DNA from: Evernia prunastri
Taxonomy: Eukaryota > Ascomycota > Lecanoromycetes > Lecanorales > Parmeliaceae
Direction of reading: 5' to 3'
Assembly (NCBI GenBank): GCA_003184365.1
Contig: NKYR01000074.1
Coordinates: 62,680 to 126,679 of the forward strand
DNA length: 64,000 nucleotides
In this document: piece by piece, positions 22,668 through 32,134 of the stretch
How positions within the stretch are numbered: position 1 is the first letter of the stretch
Layout of the letters: the number at the start of each line of letters is the position of its first letter
Notes under the pieces: model-generated
What the model was told of the DNA's origin: nothing
Seen by the model: only the letters and a program-made list of their open reading frames with translations
Database searches by the model: none
Translations under genes and position numbers: made by a program

Positions 22668-23788
22668 TTATGGGGTGGATAGCCTATGAATTAGATTCCC
22701 GCTGAAGGAGAACAATAGAAGAACGAAGCCCAAGCATTCACGTAGGTATGCTTTCTCCCCAAGCGATGAACAGCCCGGGCCTAGCTTCGCAAGAAAAGAT
22801 TGACTGATCAATAAATGTACTCGTCTCTGTATCGCCAGCTGGCTCTGCGATCCCGCGCGAGCAGCTCCAATGATGATGAGATCTCCTAGGAAAACAATGG
22901 CGTTCAGTCGACGGCGATGATGGCGCTGAATATTGTATGATAATAATCTCCGCCCATGCAGGTACCGGTACTGTGGACTGTATGAAGGTCTGCACTTGAA
23001 CAAAAAGTCCTGGACAGCGATCCAGGCGCAATGCCGAAGCCAATCTAAGACGCTATCCGAGATCTTGGCGTGGGAAGTCTTGGCGTCCAAAGCTTTCTAT
23101 TTTTTAGAGTATGCAGACCTCCGTAATTAGAGGTTCACATGCAGAAGCGACAAGCCGTTTCTGTGGGGGTTCAATAGAGCCACTTATTATCCACTTATCG
23201 TATGTAGGGATACTAGTTCTTAGGTAGGCAGTATTTTTGACTTGCAAAATTCTAGACTGAGGTTGTACCAGTCCTGGGCAGGCCCGTCACCACTTGCTGA
23301 TAGCGATATATCGCCATTGTCGTTATTGTCGACAGTATTTTCGTGTCTCCTCTGATGCCGAGATATCGAACTTTGAAGCTGTGAGTTGCATGTTCCTGAG
23401 ACGATAATCTGCAACTAGCCAAGGTAGCAACTGTTGACAGTTGTTCTTCTGCCAGATATGCTTTGCCATGCTCGAACATGCTAATCTTAATGAAACTTTT
23501 AACAGTAGCCTGTGGCCTCCTCGCTAAGGTACGAACGACATGCTCACCACGCGCCATTCCATCAACAACCTCCTTGAACTCGCATAACATTGACAGATGC
23601 TGAATGCTGCTCTTCAAGTTCCATTCTCGTCGGAAAAACGCTTCCTAGAAATTTCCCGCCTTTCCATCTCCAGAAAATGCTCGTGGGTGCATCTACCTAC
23701 TCGGACATCAATAACCATCCCGTACCATCAGCCGCCCTTGCATACAACCGTGCGCCTGCCGTTTCTTTACTAAAGCCGCCTCTTAGCC
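22668..23788. other. Intergenic between divergent hydroxylase and hydrolase genes
   Basis: Shared upstream region of 1.1 kb carrying a small inverted-repeat element (22981-23125). A minus-strand frame runs through that element up to the hydroxylase start, but it is not a credible gene. Confidence 0.5.
22981..23125. mobile_element. MITE-like element, family 1 copy B (145 bp)
   Basis: Begins TATGAAGGTCTGCAC and ends with the inverted form (reverse strand TACGGAGGTCTGCAT). Inside, AAAAAGTCCTGGAC and, on the opposite strand, GGACGCCAAGACT and TCTCGGATAGCG match the copy at 29161-29288. TA at both ends could be a target duplication. The left end has C-to-T and G-to-A changes relative to the right. 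Confidence 0.6.
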
Positions 23789-26608
23789 ATGTTGGATCCA
23801 TCTGCTGGACCCGCGATTCCCCACAGAACCTCAGCGAGGACAGCCTCGAGCCCTAAGTCTAATAAACAAGGACGAAAGAGACGTTCCCTTCCTACTGGCT
23901 CTCACCGTGATGCTAAGCGACGGACGTCGAACCACGTTCTTGTCAAGCCTGCGTCAACCGAGGTCATCTCGTCCTTGATAGAAACCTTGTCTGCCATCTC
24001 CTCACCCGCAGAGCATCACTTTGATTCCCTACCCAGCATAGCTAATTCTCACTCAACGCCAGCCTCGCCGCGTCCATGGCAAGCCGAGTTTTCTCTGACC
24101 ACGAAACCCAGTACCGATGCTCCTCAAATCGACTCAGTGGGACCACCTCTACTTGAATTGGGAACAGAATCCCGTGCGAAGGTGAAACCTCAAGGGGTGC
24201 ACAATCATCACTTCCTACATCCCGACGGCTCGTCAATTAGAGGTTGGTCACCTACACGCATCTCGTCGGAGAGATCGTCTGAGGAGAATGCTAAGGCGCC
24301 GACCGATCTTCATGGTTTACGAGGAGCATATAGTATTGGGAATTTGAGCATCGCGCCGAAGCCTTCCACCACAGCAACCGACCGAAGTGACGGCCGGAAG
24401 AATCCGAATAGTATTGCAAGTCTCAATTCGGGCTTGAAGGCCTCATTGCGCCAGTCGAACAGTCTCGTTGTCCTGAAGCCTGCTTTCCAAGGGAGTGGCA
24501 ATCGGGGGAGACTCACAAAAGGAGCTACACCTCCAGGATCACCTGAGCCAGATAGACTGGTCATGCCGAAACAACGCACCCGCAATAGTGTGGTGGCAGA
24601 GCCCCCTGACATACCAACTCGGGCATCATCCGTACAGTCGAACGGGTCTCCGAGAAGACTGTATCGGAACTCAGAGGAAGCAAATGGGGAGCCAAGTGGC
24701 AGCAAAAAGAAATACAGCATACCGAACGAGGACTACATCCCTACTAGGAATTCATCCATGCGCCATAGCCAGCGACTGAGCCCGTCGCGTCACAAGACGG
24801 AGTCTCAGCTATCTGAGAGTAGCAGTGGTGTGGAGCCCGGAAAGTCGGTAGTTGAAAGCCAACCTGATATGCCAGATCAAGCGCCTCAGGAAGCGCTGGA
24901 CGAGCTCGGAGAGGATTCAGTAAATCGCAGAATCAAAGAGCTCAAGGACCAGAAATTAGAAAGAGAGCGAAACTCGTTGGACACTCCAATGGCATCCGAG
25001 TTGGCCAAGGAAAAGCCGGATAGGAGTCTTGCACCTTCTCCGGGCCCAGTCGCTCCCCTACCAACATCTATCTGTGCACTAGTATCGGAAAAGAGGACCA
25101 TCAAGATCCAGCAAGCTGAGATTGTGGAAGAGAATGAGAAAGGCGCACCTGCACCAGCAATCGCGCAAAGGACCGGTAGGAAAAATGATGTGCGAGCCAG
25201 CTTTGTGGAAGCCAAGCCAGCGACCCTCAAATATCCTTCAACTCTCTCTAAAGATGACAACAACAAGAGGTCCTCGTTTGTTTTGCCTCAGAGGTCCAAT
25301 TCCCGTCTCCTCAAGCGCTTCTCTCGACCCCTGAGTCCCGCACCCGCGGAGAATCGGAGGACGATGTCCCATAATTTGTTGGAGACCAAGCGTAACACGT
25401 CTTACCAGATTGATGAAGACGACCTAATAAGTGATGCCGTGGACGAGTACCTTTCGTCTTCCAGACTGTCACAAAAGATCAGTGATCCGCAGACAGGGCG
25501 TATAATATCGTTCTCCGAAGTCGGAGATACGGAAGGCTCAGTGATCTTTTGTTGCGTCGGAATGGGTCTGACAAGGTTCATCACCGCTTTCTACGATGAA
25601 TTGGCATCTACACTCAAGCTTCGACTGGTGACACCTGATCGGCCCGGCGTCGGAGGCAGCGAACCTCGCACCGATGGGCTGGATACAACGTTGGGCTGGC
25701 CCGACGATGTGCGTGCCATCTGCCAGCATTTAAATATTACGAAGTTCTCAATCTTGGCTCATTCTGCGGGTGCAATCTACGCTTTAGCTACCGCGCTGCG
25801 AATGCCTCAACATATCCGTTGCCGAGTACATCTACTCGCTCCCTGGATTCCGCCATCTCAAATGTATAACATCGGCGCTCAGCAGGAGCCGTCGCCAGCA
25901 AGATCTCTTACTTACTCGCAGCGTCTCCTGCGGTCTTTGCCCACTACATTTCTCAAAGCTGCGAACTCGAGTTTCCTCAGCGCTACGAGCGCAAGTGTCA
26001 CTACCAGCCTTCCAAAATCACCTCGTCGTTCCAAGCGGAAGAGTTTCATCTGGGGTGGAGCAGCCGCACCTGATATCCAAGTTCTTGCAAATGATGGTGA
26101 CCTGGACGCTTCGTTTTCTCCCGAATCTCGCGACAGCGAAATGGCAGAGTTCTCCAAGGAGAACCGCCCCCCTAGCCGTCGCGTCTCGGGTCCAACAGAT
26201 GGAAGATCTACTGCTCAAATTGACAGAGAGCGGCGGTCGGCTTATGATGCTCGATTGGCAGAAGCTATCTGGGATGTTGCAACGACTGGGGCCAATCCAG
26301 CGGTTGATCTTCTAGTCTGTCTGGAACGCCGGCAGACAATTGGCTTCAGATACGTTGATATCACAAGGTCTGTGGTCATACACCATGGCAGCAAGGATGG
26401 TAGAGTTCCTGTGGAAAATGTCAAGTGGTTGGGCAAAACGATGAGAAGATGTGAAGTTCGGATATTGGAAGGCGAAGGACATGGGTTGATGGCTTCGGCT
26501 GGTGTAATGAGTAATGTTCTGATGGAGATGGCACAAGAGTGGTCTGATTGGAACAGAGTGGTGAAAGGTAAAGGAGGTATGGATATGAGAAGGACAAACG
26601 CGGTATGA
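23789..26608 (+). CDS. Large alpha/beta hydrolase with long disordered N-terminus
   Basis: Single-exon, 939 residues. The first 560 or so are Ser/Pro/Arg-rich and disordered, with many SP and RxxS sites suggestive of kinase regulation. The hydrolase domain starts near GRIISFSEVGDTEGSVIFC, with the oxyanion region CCVGMGLTRF, TPDRPGVGGSEPRTDGLD, and the nucleophile elbow LAHSAGAIYA (Ser659; the first Gly of GxSxG is Ala). A basic, Ser-rich insertion of about 130 residues interrupts the cap region. The acid is probably Asp870 in HHGSKDGRVP and the His is His898 in GEGHGLM, so the triad looks complete. Substrate unknown; the family is conserved in filamentous fungi and usually annotated only as alpha/beta hydrolase. 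The ATG at 23789 is the first in frame. Confidence 0.8.
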   Translation: MLDPSAGPAIPHRTSARTASSPKSNKQGRKRRSLPTGSHRDAKRRTSNHVLVKPASTEVISSLIETLSAISSPAEHHFDSLPSIANSHSTPASPRPWQAEFSLTTKPSTDAPQIDSVGPPLLELGTESRAKVKPQGVHNHHFLHPDGSSIRGWSPTRISSERSSEENAKAPTDLHGLRGAYSIGNLSIAPKPSTTATDRSDGRKNPNSIASLNSGLKASLRQSNSLVVLKPAFQGSGNRGRLTKGATPPGSPEPDRLVMPKQRTRNSVVAEPPDIPTRASSVQSNGSPRRLYRNSEEANGEPSGSKKKYSIPNEDYIPTRNSSMRHSQRLSPSRHKTESQLSESSSGVEPGKSVVESQPDMPDQAPQEALDELGEDSVNRRIKELKDQKLERERNSLDTPMASELAKEKPDRSLAPSPGPVAPLPTSICALVSEKRTIKIQQAEIVEENEKGAPAPAIAQRTGRKNDVRASFVEAKPATLKYPSTLSKDDNNKRSSFVLPQRSNSRLLKRFSRPLSPAPAENRRTMSHNLLETKRNTSYQIDEDDLISDAVDEYLSSSRLSQKISDPQTGRIISFSEVGDTEGSVIFCCVGMGLTRFITAFYDELASTLKLRLVTPDRPGVGGSEPRTDGLDTTLGWPDDVRAICQHLNITKFSILAHSAGAIYALATALRMPQHIRCRVHLLAPWIPPSQMYNIGAQQEPSPARSLTYSQRLLRSLPTTFLKAANSSFLSATSASVTTSLPKSPRRSKRKSFIWGGAAAPDIQVLANDGDLDASFSPESRDSEMAEFSKENRPPSRRVSGPTDGRSTAQIDRERRSAYDARLAEAIWDVATTGANPAVDLLVCLERRQTIGFRYVDITRSVVIHHGSKDGRVPVENVKWLGKTMRRCEVRILEGEGHGLMASAGVMSNVLMEMAQEWSDWNRVVKGKGGMDMRRTNAV

Positions 26609-27070
26609 CCGCCCTCATCCATGATGCCAGGACTTCTGAGCCCTTGATGGAAGCAGTGATAATTTCTTGGGTCGGTCGAGCATTTCACTGATACCCCGGT
26701 CTACTGGCCAAAGCGCTTTAATGCTTTAATGCTTTAATATCGCGATTGTATAGATGTCTCACATATGACTGGCTATGTACAACATTGTGCGAATGATAGT
26801 CTTCAACAAAGATACTTCGGATTTCTCGTCCTCGCAACAATTGCAGACCTCTCACTTTCTGGTGGTGTTTGTCTCCTCTGCTTTTCGTTCCTCCGGAGGG
26901 GCTAAAAGTCGACAACCTCGGCAAGCTCTCCTCCCAATCTCCGCTGGAGACGTCCCTCTCAGGACCCCAAGATTGTCGAACCTCGCCCCAAAGCTGAACC
27001 ATCAGAAAGATCATGAACCGGATAGAGCCCTACGCATAGCCAGGACTTCGGGGGAAAAAAAGCCACCACA
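26609..27070. other. Intergenic upstream of acyl-CoA dehydrogenase gene
   Basis: Contains three perfect tandem copies of GCTTTAAT (26715-26738), otherwise unremarkable 3' and promoter sequence. Confidence 0.5.
26715..26738. repeat. Tandem GCTTTAAT x3
   Basis: Three exact 8-bp units directly downstream of the hydrolase gene. Confidence 0.85.
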
Positions 27071-28396
27071 ATGTCTCGCCCGATCCCCTTCTCCGAACCG
27101 CCGTACCTATGCGGGCTGCCGTCGCCCTACTACACGCCATCCCATCTCCGCTGGCAGAAGGCGTGCCGAGCCTTCGTTACCGAGAACCTCCATCAGTGCG
27201 CCCTCGAGTGGGAGCGGGAAGAGACCGTTCCCCCGCACGTCTTTCGGAAATTCGCGGACGCGAACATGCTCATCCCGAGTTTGCCGGCGCCCTTGCCGGT
27301 CCGATGGCTGAAAAGATTGGGGGTGCATGATGTCTTGGGGGTGGTGAAGGTCGAGGAGTGGGACTACATCCACACGGCTATCTTCTCTGACGAGATGTCT
27401 CGGAACGGCTTGGCGGGGCCGGCGGCGAGCCTGACGACCGGGATGGCGTTTGGCGTACCTCCGTTGCTGAAGTTTGGCAGCCAGGAGTTACAGGAGGCTT
27501 TCTTGCCCGAACTTCTACTGGGGAAGAAGCGGGCGTGCATTGCTATCACTGAGCCCGGGGCGGGCAGTGATGTGGCTGGCCTGGAGACTACGGCTGAGAA
27601 GACGGAGGATGGGAAGCATTATGTGATCAACGGGACAAAGAAATGGATCACGAATGGGATATGGTCGCATTATTGCACTATGGCCGTCCGTACATCCGGT
27701 CCCGGTCCTACTGGCCTATCTCTCGTTGTCGTCCCTCTCCTCGATTACCCCGGCGTCAGTATGCGGCGATTGACAGTGAGCGGGAGTCGAAGCAGCGGTA
27801 CTACCTTCATCGAGCTCTCCGATGTCAAAGTCCCCGTTTCCAATCTCATCGGTCAAGAAGGCCAGGGCATGCAATACATCATGACAAACTTCAACCATGA
27901 GCGCTTGACGATCGCCATTGGCGTTACGAGGCAGGCCAGGGTGGCCCTGAGTGCAGCTTTTGAGTACTGTTTGCAGAGGGAAGCATTCGGAAAGGTGTTG
28001 ATGGAGCAAGCGGTTGTGCGACACAGACTTGCGAAAGCCGGGGCGTTATTGGAGAGTCAATGGGCCTGGGTGGAGCAGTTTGTTTTTCAGATGACGAAAC
28101 TGAATAAGCAGGAGGCGGACGTGGAACTAGGTGGGCTGACGGCCATGGCGAAAGCACAGGCTGGGATTGTCCTGGATGAATGTGCGAGGTGCGCCGTCTT
28201 ACTATTGGGAGGCAATGGATTTACGACGACTGGAAAGGGCGAGATTGCGGAGAGGATATACCGAGATGTGCCCGGTGCTCGTATTCCAGGTGGTTCAGAA
28301 GACGTGATGCTGGATCTGGCAGTCCGGCAGCTCGTCAAGAACTTCAGAAATCACACCAAGGTTCTCGAACGGCCGAAGGGATCCTCGAAGCTCTGA
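27071..28396 (+). CDS. Peroxisomal acyl-CoA dehydrogenase
   Basis: Intronless, 441 residues, the normal length for the family. The FAD/substrate region is seen as LTTGMAFGVPPLLKFGSQE, ACIAITEPGAGSDVAG and NGTKKWITNGIWSHY; the C-terminal helical domain has NFNHERLTIAIGVTRQARVA and LLGGNGFTTTGKGEIAERIYRD. The block GARIPGGSEDVMLDLAVRQ sits where the active-site acid region lies. The protein ends in GSSKL, a perfect type 1 peroxisomal targeting signal, and has no mitochondrial presequence. This fits the known situation in several filamentous ascomycetes, where peroxisomal beta-oxidation uses dehydrogenases rather than oxidases. Chain-length preference cannot be read from sequence. Confidence 0.92.
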   Translation: MSRPIPFSEPPYLCGLPSPYYTPSHLRWQKACRAFVTENLHQCALEWEREETVPPHVFRKFADANMLIPSLPAPLPVRWLKRLGVHDVLGVVKVEEWDYIHTAIFSDEMSRNGLAGPAASLTTGMAFGVPPLLKFGSQELQEAFLPELLLGKKRACIAITEPGAGSDVAGLETTAEKTEDGKHYVINGTKKWITNGIWSHYCTMAVRTSGPGPTGLSLVVVPLLDYPGVSMRRLTVSGSRSSGTTFIELSDVKVPVSNLIGQEGQGMQYIMTNFNHERLTIAIGVTRQARVALSAAFEYCLQREAFGKVLMEQAVVRHRLAKAGALLESQWAWVEQFVFQMTKLNKQEADVELGGLTAMAKAQAGIVLDECARCAVLLLGGNGFTTTGKGEIAERIYRDVPGARIPGGSEDVMLDLAVRQLVKNFRNHTKVLERPKGSSKL

Positions 28397-29160
28397 GCTG
28401 GCCGCAGAGAGCCCAGGAGGAGGGTAGTGATTCACCATCACATCGGTAGGCGAGCCGGATATTACTCTGCTTGATGACCATGGCTGGACGTACGGCCAAA
28501 GAATTGGCCACAGAGCGTCCATCCCTGGAAGAAGTTGACTCTTGCGAAGGACCTCGTTCGTCTGACACTGCACATGGCACTGAATCTCAACACTCAACAC
28601 GCCGCTCTTCTGTCGATTGTTTCGTCGCGTAAAAAGGGAACCCGAATGATACTGTCCGGTTAGTCGAAGGTTTAGATTGAATGTTCATCTAGATCAATTC
28701 CAGACTACCACATGGACCAGGACAGGGAGGAGAATGAATTGGGTTGATTCATCTGGACGCAGCAATCATGTTTGGGCAGAATAGTATACGGATATCGTCT
28801 ACAGTGACGACGATATTGAGGTTGCGGCAAGGCCAGCCAATGCATCATCATCTCTCCGCCAAGGACACCTCGGTGACCTAGGTGGAGCCCCTGACGTGAA
28901 CAACATGGTTGCAAGTTACGCTCTGGATACCGCGTTGTTGAAAGCCATGAGACCGAACATGCTTGGCATTCTTCGTCTTGCTTGTCAGTTGTCAGTTGTC
29001 ATGGCAAGGGTAGCGGCATGGCGTTGTGGAAGCAGAGTCAAGAGCAAAGATAATGTCCACTATGCGGAGTATGCACCACTGGAGTGACTGTGGTATCTTA
29101 CCTACCTAGGTAAGGTCCTTACCTTACTTTCACCATTTACCTTAAAAGCACGAAGTACTC

Positions 29161-29288
29161 TACGGAGGACGGCACCAAAAGTCCTGGACGCCAAGACTCT
29201 CTCGGATAGCGCCCCTCATACAAAGCTAGGGCCGTCTTCCGGAAGTACAATATTAGCGTGTCCAGGACTTTTGGTGCTGACCTCCGTA
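29161..29288. mobile_element. MITE-like element, family 1 copy A (128 bp)
   Basis: Terminal inverted repeats of 29 bp differ at only two positions: left starts TACGGAGGACGGCACC and continues AAAAGTCCTGGAC; the right end is GTCCAGGACTTTTGGTGC then TGACCTCCGTA. TA lies at each extreme end, as for Tc1/mariner-type target duplications. It has no coding capacity, so it would depend on a transposase elsewhere. Confidence 0.8.
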
Positions 29289-29517
29289 AGTAATAATGAT
29301 GATGCAATCAGAGCATGCAAAAGGATGAAAGCGGAGGCGGAAGTGGCGCCGAACGATTTCCCGCGGAAGTAAGATAAGCTTTGAAGCTAATACATGCTCG
29401 GTGCTGTAGCCTGTGACTGTCTTCACTCTGAACTCTGAGCACTGCACTACTCTTCAGCCAGTCAAAAGTTGAAAATTGTTGATTATTTTTTCTTTTCACT
29501 TTTCCATTTCATTAAAA

Positions 29518-29541
29518 ATGATTAATGATTAATGATTGATG
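29518..29541. repeat. ATGATTA short tandem repeat
   Basis: Three 7-bp units (last with A to G) and a partial fourth, in AT-rich upstream DNA of the MFS gene. Confidence 0.75.
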
Positions 29542-29756
29542 TTGATGCAGGGCAATTTAGTTTGCATAAGTACTAAATGCAATGACGCCATGCCGTCTTA
29601 AACATTTCTTTCCTCCTCCTCCTCAGCATTCCGTGACTTTGTGGCAAGAATATAATTCTTTGCTCGCCTTCCTACTCCTTGCGCATCTGCCTCTCATCCA
29701 TTTATTTCTGCTCAACTTGACTGGGGCATTACTGACGCACTGGTCCCACCATCTCA

Positions 29757-31712
29757 ATGTCAGAGCTCATTCGTGACACCGTCTTTGGACATTTGCTTCG
29801 TTTTGTCACCAACGGCAGGGTTTTACAGTATGCCGAGGAAAAAGATTCTTCGTTATGGAAGCAATATCTCGACCGCGACAAGACCAAGAATATGGCCCTA
29901 CATGGTCATCTAGGCGACGAAACACCCGAGGAGAAGCAAGAGCGTGAGAGTGTCCCAGTTAGCGAATCGGAAAGCAATGCCAATGTCAACGCCAATGCCA
30001 ACGGAGAAAATCTGTCGGACGAATCGTCCCGAACACGCATTGGGAACGGAGAGCAGCAATTGAGCAGTACAATTACTGGTCAAAAGATTGATCCGGAAAA
30101 GGGACGAGATGTTACATTGGTGACGTGGTTCGGGGACAACGACCCAGAGGTACGAACAATCTGGTAACCGGTGGAAAATGAGGCAGGTACTAAACAGGGG
30201 ATAGATGCCACTGAATTGGTCCACTTTCAAGAAAGTCTTTGTAACTTTCGAAATCTGCCTACTGACCTTCTCTGTCTACATTGGCTCGGCCATTTACAGC
30301 GCGGGAACAGAGGATGTCGTCAAAGATTTTGGCGTCTCCCAAACAAAGGCCACTCTTGGCCTGACTCTATTCGTCGCTGGCTATGGCCTGGGTCCGATGA
30401 TCTGGGCCCCCATGAGCGAGATCCCTCAGATTGGGAGAAACCCCATATACATCGGCACGTTGGCCGTATTTGTCATATTTCAAGTGCCAACAGCGTTGGC
30501 GGTGAATTTTGCCATGCTGTTGTGTTTTCGTTTCCTGACCGGCTTCATCGGCAGTCCGGTGCTGGCCACTGGGGGAGCAAGCATTGGAGATATGTTTGCC
30601 CCGAACAAGAGAGCGTATGGTATTGGCATATGGGGTATCGCGGCTGTTTGTGGACCAGTGCTCGGACCATTGGTAGGGGGTTTCGCCGCTCAGGCCGAAG
30701 GTTGGGTATGGACGATATGGGAGCTCATGTGGCTCTGTGGGGCTTCGTTGGTGCTTTTCATTTTCTTCTTGCCAGAGACAAGCTCCTCCAACATCTTGTA
30801 TCGAAGAACGAGGAGATTAAGGAAGTTGACGGGAATTGAAAGCCTCAGGTGTCAACCAGAAATTATGGGCGAGCAGATGACCGGGAAAGATGTGCGTCTC
30901 TTGCTCAATTTGCAAAATATCTCCAACGAATTCTCTACTGACTCTTTACCTCAGATCGTGCTCATTGCTTTGGTCCGGCCCATCACCCTCAACTTCACGG
31001 AACCCATGGTGTTTCTCCTCAATCTATATATTGCCCTCATTTACGGCCTTCTGTATATCTGGTTCGAATCGTTCCCCATCGTATTTGAAGGTATCTACAA
31101 GTTCAATCTCGGCCAAGAGGGTCTAGCCTTCGTCGGGATCCTAGTCGGCGCGATCATTGTCATCCCACCATTCTTCTACTACCTCTACAAGGTAGTCGAA
31201 CCTCAATTCAACGAAAATGGCGAACTCACACCGGAGAAACGTCTCCCTCCAGCCTTCGTTGGCGCGTTCTGCATCCCCATCTGCCTCTTCTGGTTCGGCT
31301 GGTCCGCACGTCCCAACATTCACTGGATCATGCCCATCATCGGCTCCGGGTTCTTCTCCGTCGGCACTTTCCTCCTCTTCAACTCCGTCCTCAACTACCT
31401 ACCAGATGCGTACCCGGAGTATGCGGCCAGTGTGCTCGCGGGCAACGATTTCATGAGGAGCAGTTTTGGCGCCGGGTTCCCGCTGTTCGCGACGGCCATG
31501 TATAAGAATTTGGGAGTCGCGTGGGCGAGTTCAACATTGGCGTTCTTGTCGATTGCCTTTATACCGATACCTTTTGTGCTGCACAGGGTGAGTTGCTCGT
31601 CTTCTTTCTTGCTGTCTTTTGATGCAATATCATTCGGGCGTATTGGCTGACGTGGGGATATCAGTATGGTCAGAGGATACGGAAAGGTAGCAAGATTGCT
31701 AGCCAACACTGA
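29757..31712 (+). CDS. MFS drug:H+ antiporter (DHA1, Flr1/caffeine-resistance type)
   Basis: Four exons: 29757-30149, 30205-30891, 30955-31587 and 31665-31712 (586 residues). Intron 1 (55 nt) fuses a hydrophilic leader of 131 residues, with an Asn/Ala repeat, to MPLNWSTFKKVFVTFEI. Intron 2 (63 nt, GTGCGT...CTGACTCTTTACCTCAG) is a multiple of three without a stop, so retention would insert 21 residues. Intron 3 (77 nt) adds the last 15 residues. Hallmarks: AIYSAGTEDVVKDFGVSQ, the motif-A-like GPMIWAPMSEIPQIGRNP, the motif-C-like GIWGIAAVCGPVLGPLVGG, and twelve hydrophobic helices. The family exports drugs and toxic compounds from the plasma membrane; the substrate here is unknown and no toxin or metabolite cluster is adjacent. 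Confidence 0.9.
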
Positions 31713-32134
31713 TAGCTCCAGGAAGAAGGCTCGGGTGATCGCTTTCAGACGATGGCATTTTGAACGAGCATATAGAAAGGAGCGAAGACGCATCTCGTGG
31801 GTTTCAGCATAGCCTGGGATGGAGGTCAAAAAAGCACGGGAGCGAAGGATACAGACTCGTGTATCCACTGCACAATAATAGAGAATTTTTGGAAATAGAA
31901 TTTATACCACTTTTTAAAAATCTATTAAGACTATGTTGCTCAACATACAGGAAGATTTCCCATCATGCGACCCTGTCCAAATCGTGCAACCTGTTCCCAG
32001 CGTCAACATTGGGTATCATCCGAGATCTCCAAGGCTTGCTCCCCCGTCCAAAAAACGCCCGGGTTCAACTACCAGTACTCCACCACCCACGCCGGGGCTC
32101 GACTGAGGTCACTAAGCCCCTCCCGCCGGCCCAA
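31713..32134. other. Intergenic between convergent genes
   Basis: 3' regions of the MFS gene (+) and the SCYL2-like gene (-), AT-rich around 31880-31930. Nothing further seen. Confidence 0.5.

Larger units (their letters stand above)
28397..29756. other. Intergenic upstream of MFS gene
   Basis: 1.36 kb with TTACCTACCTAGGTAAGG (29099-29116), a 128-bp inverted-repeat element (29161-29288) and a short ATGATTA tandem repeat (29518-29541). Frames within 28700-29090 are short and unconvincing. Confidence 0.5.

Noticed and set aside
22668..23090. 140-codon minus-strand frame directly abutting the hydroxylase start
   Set aside because: Runs through the inverted-repeat element and has no recognisable content; the tight junction is accidental.
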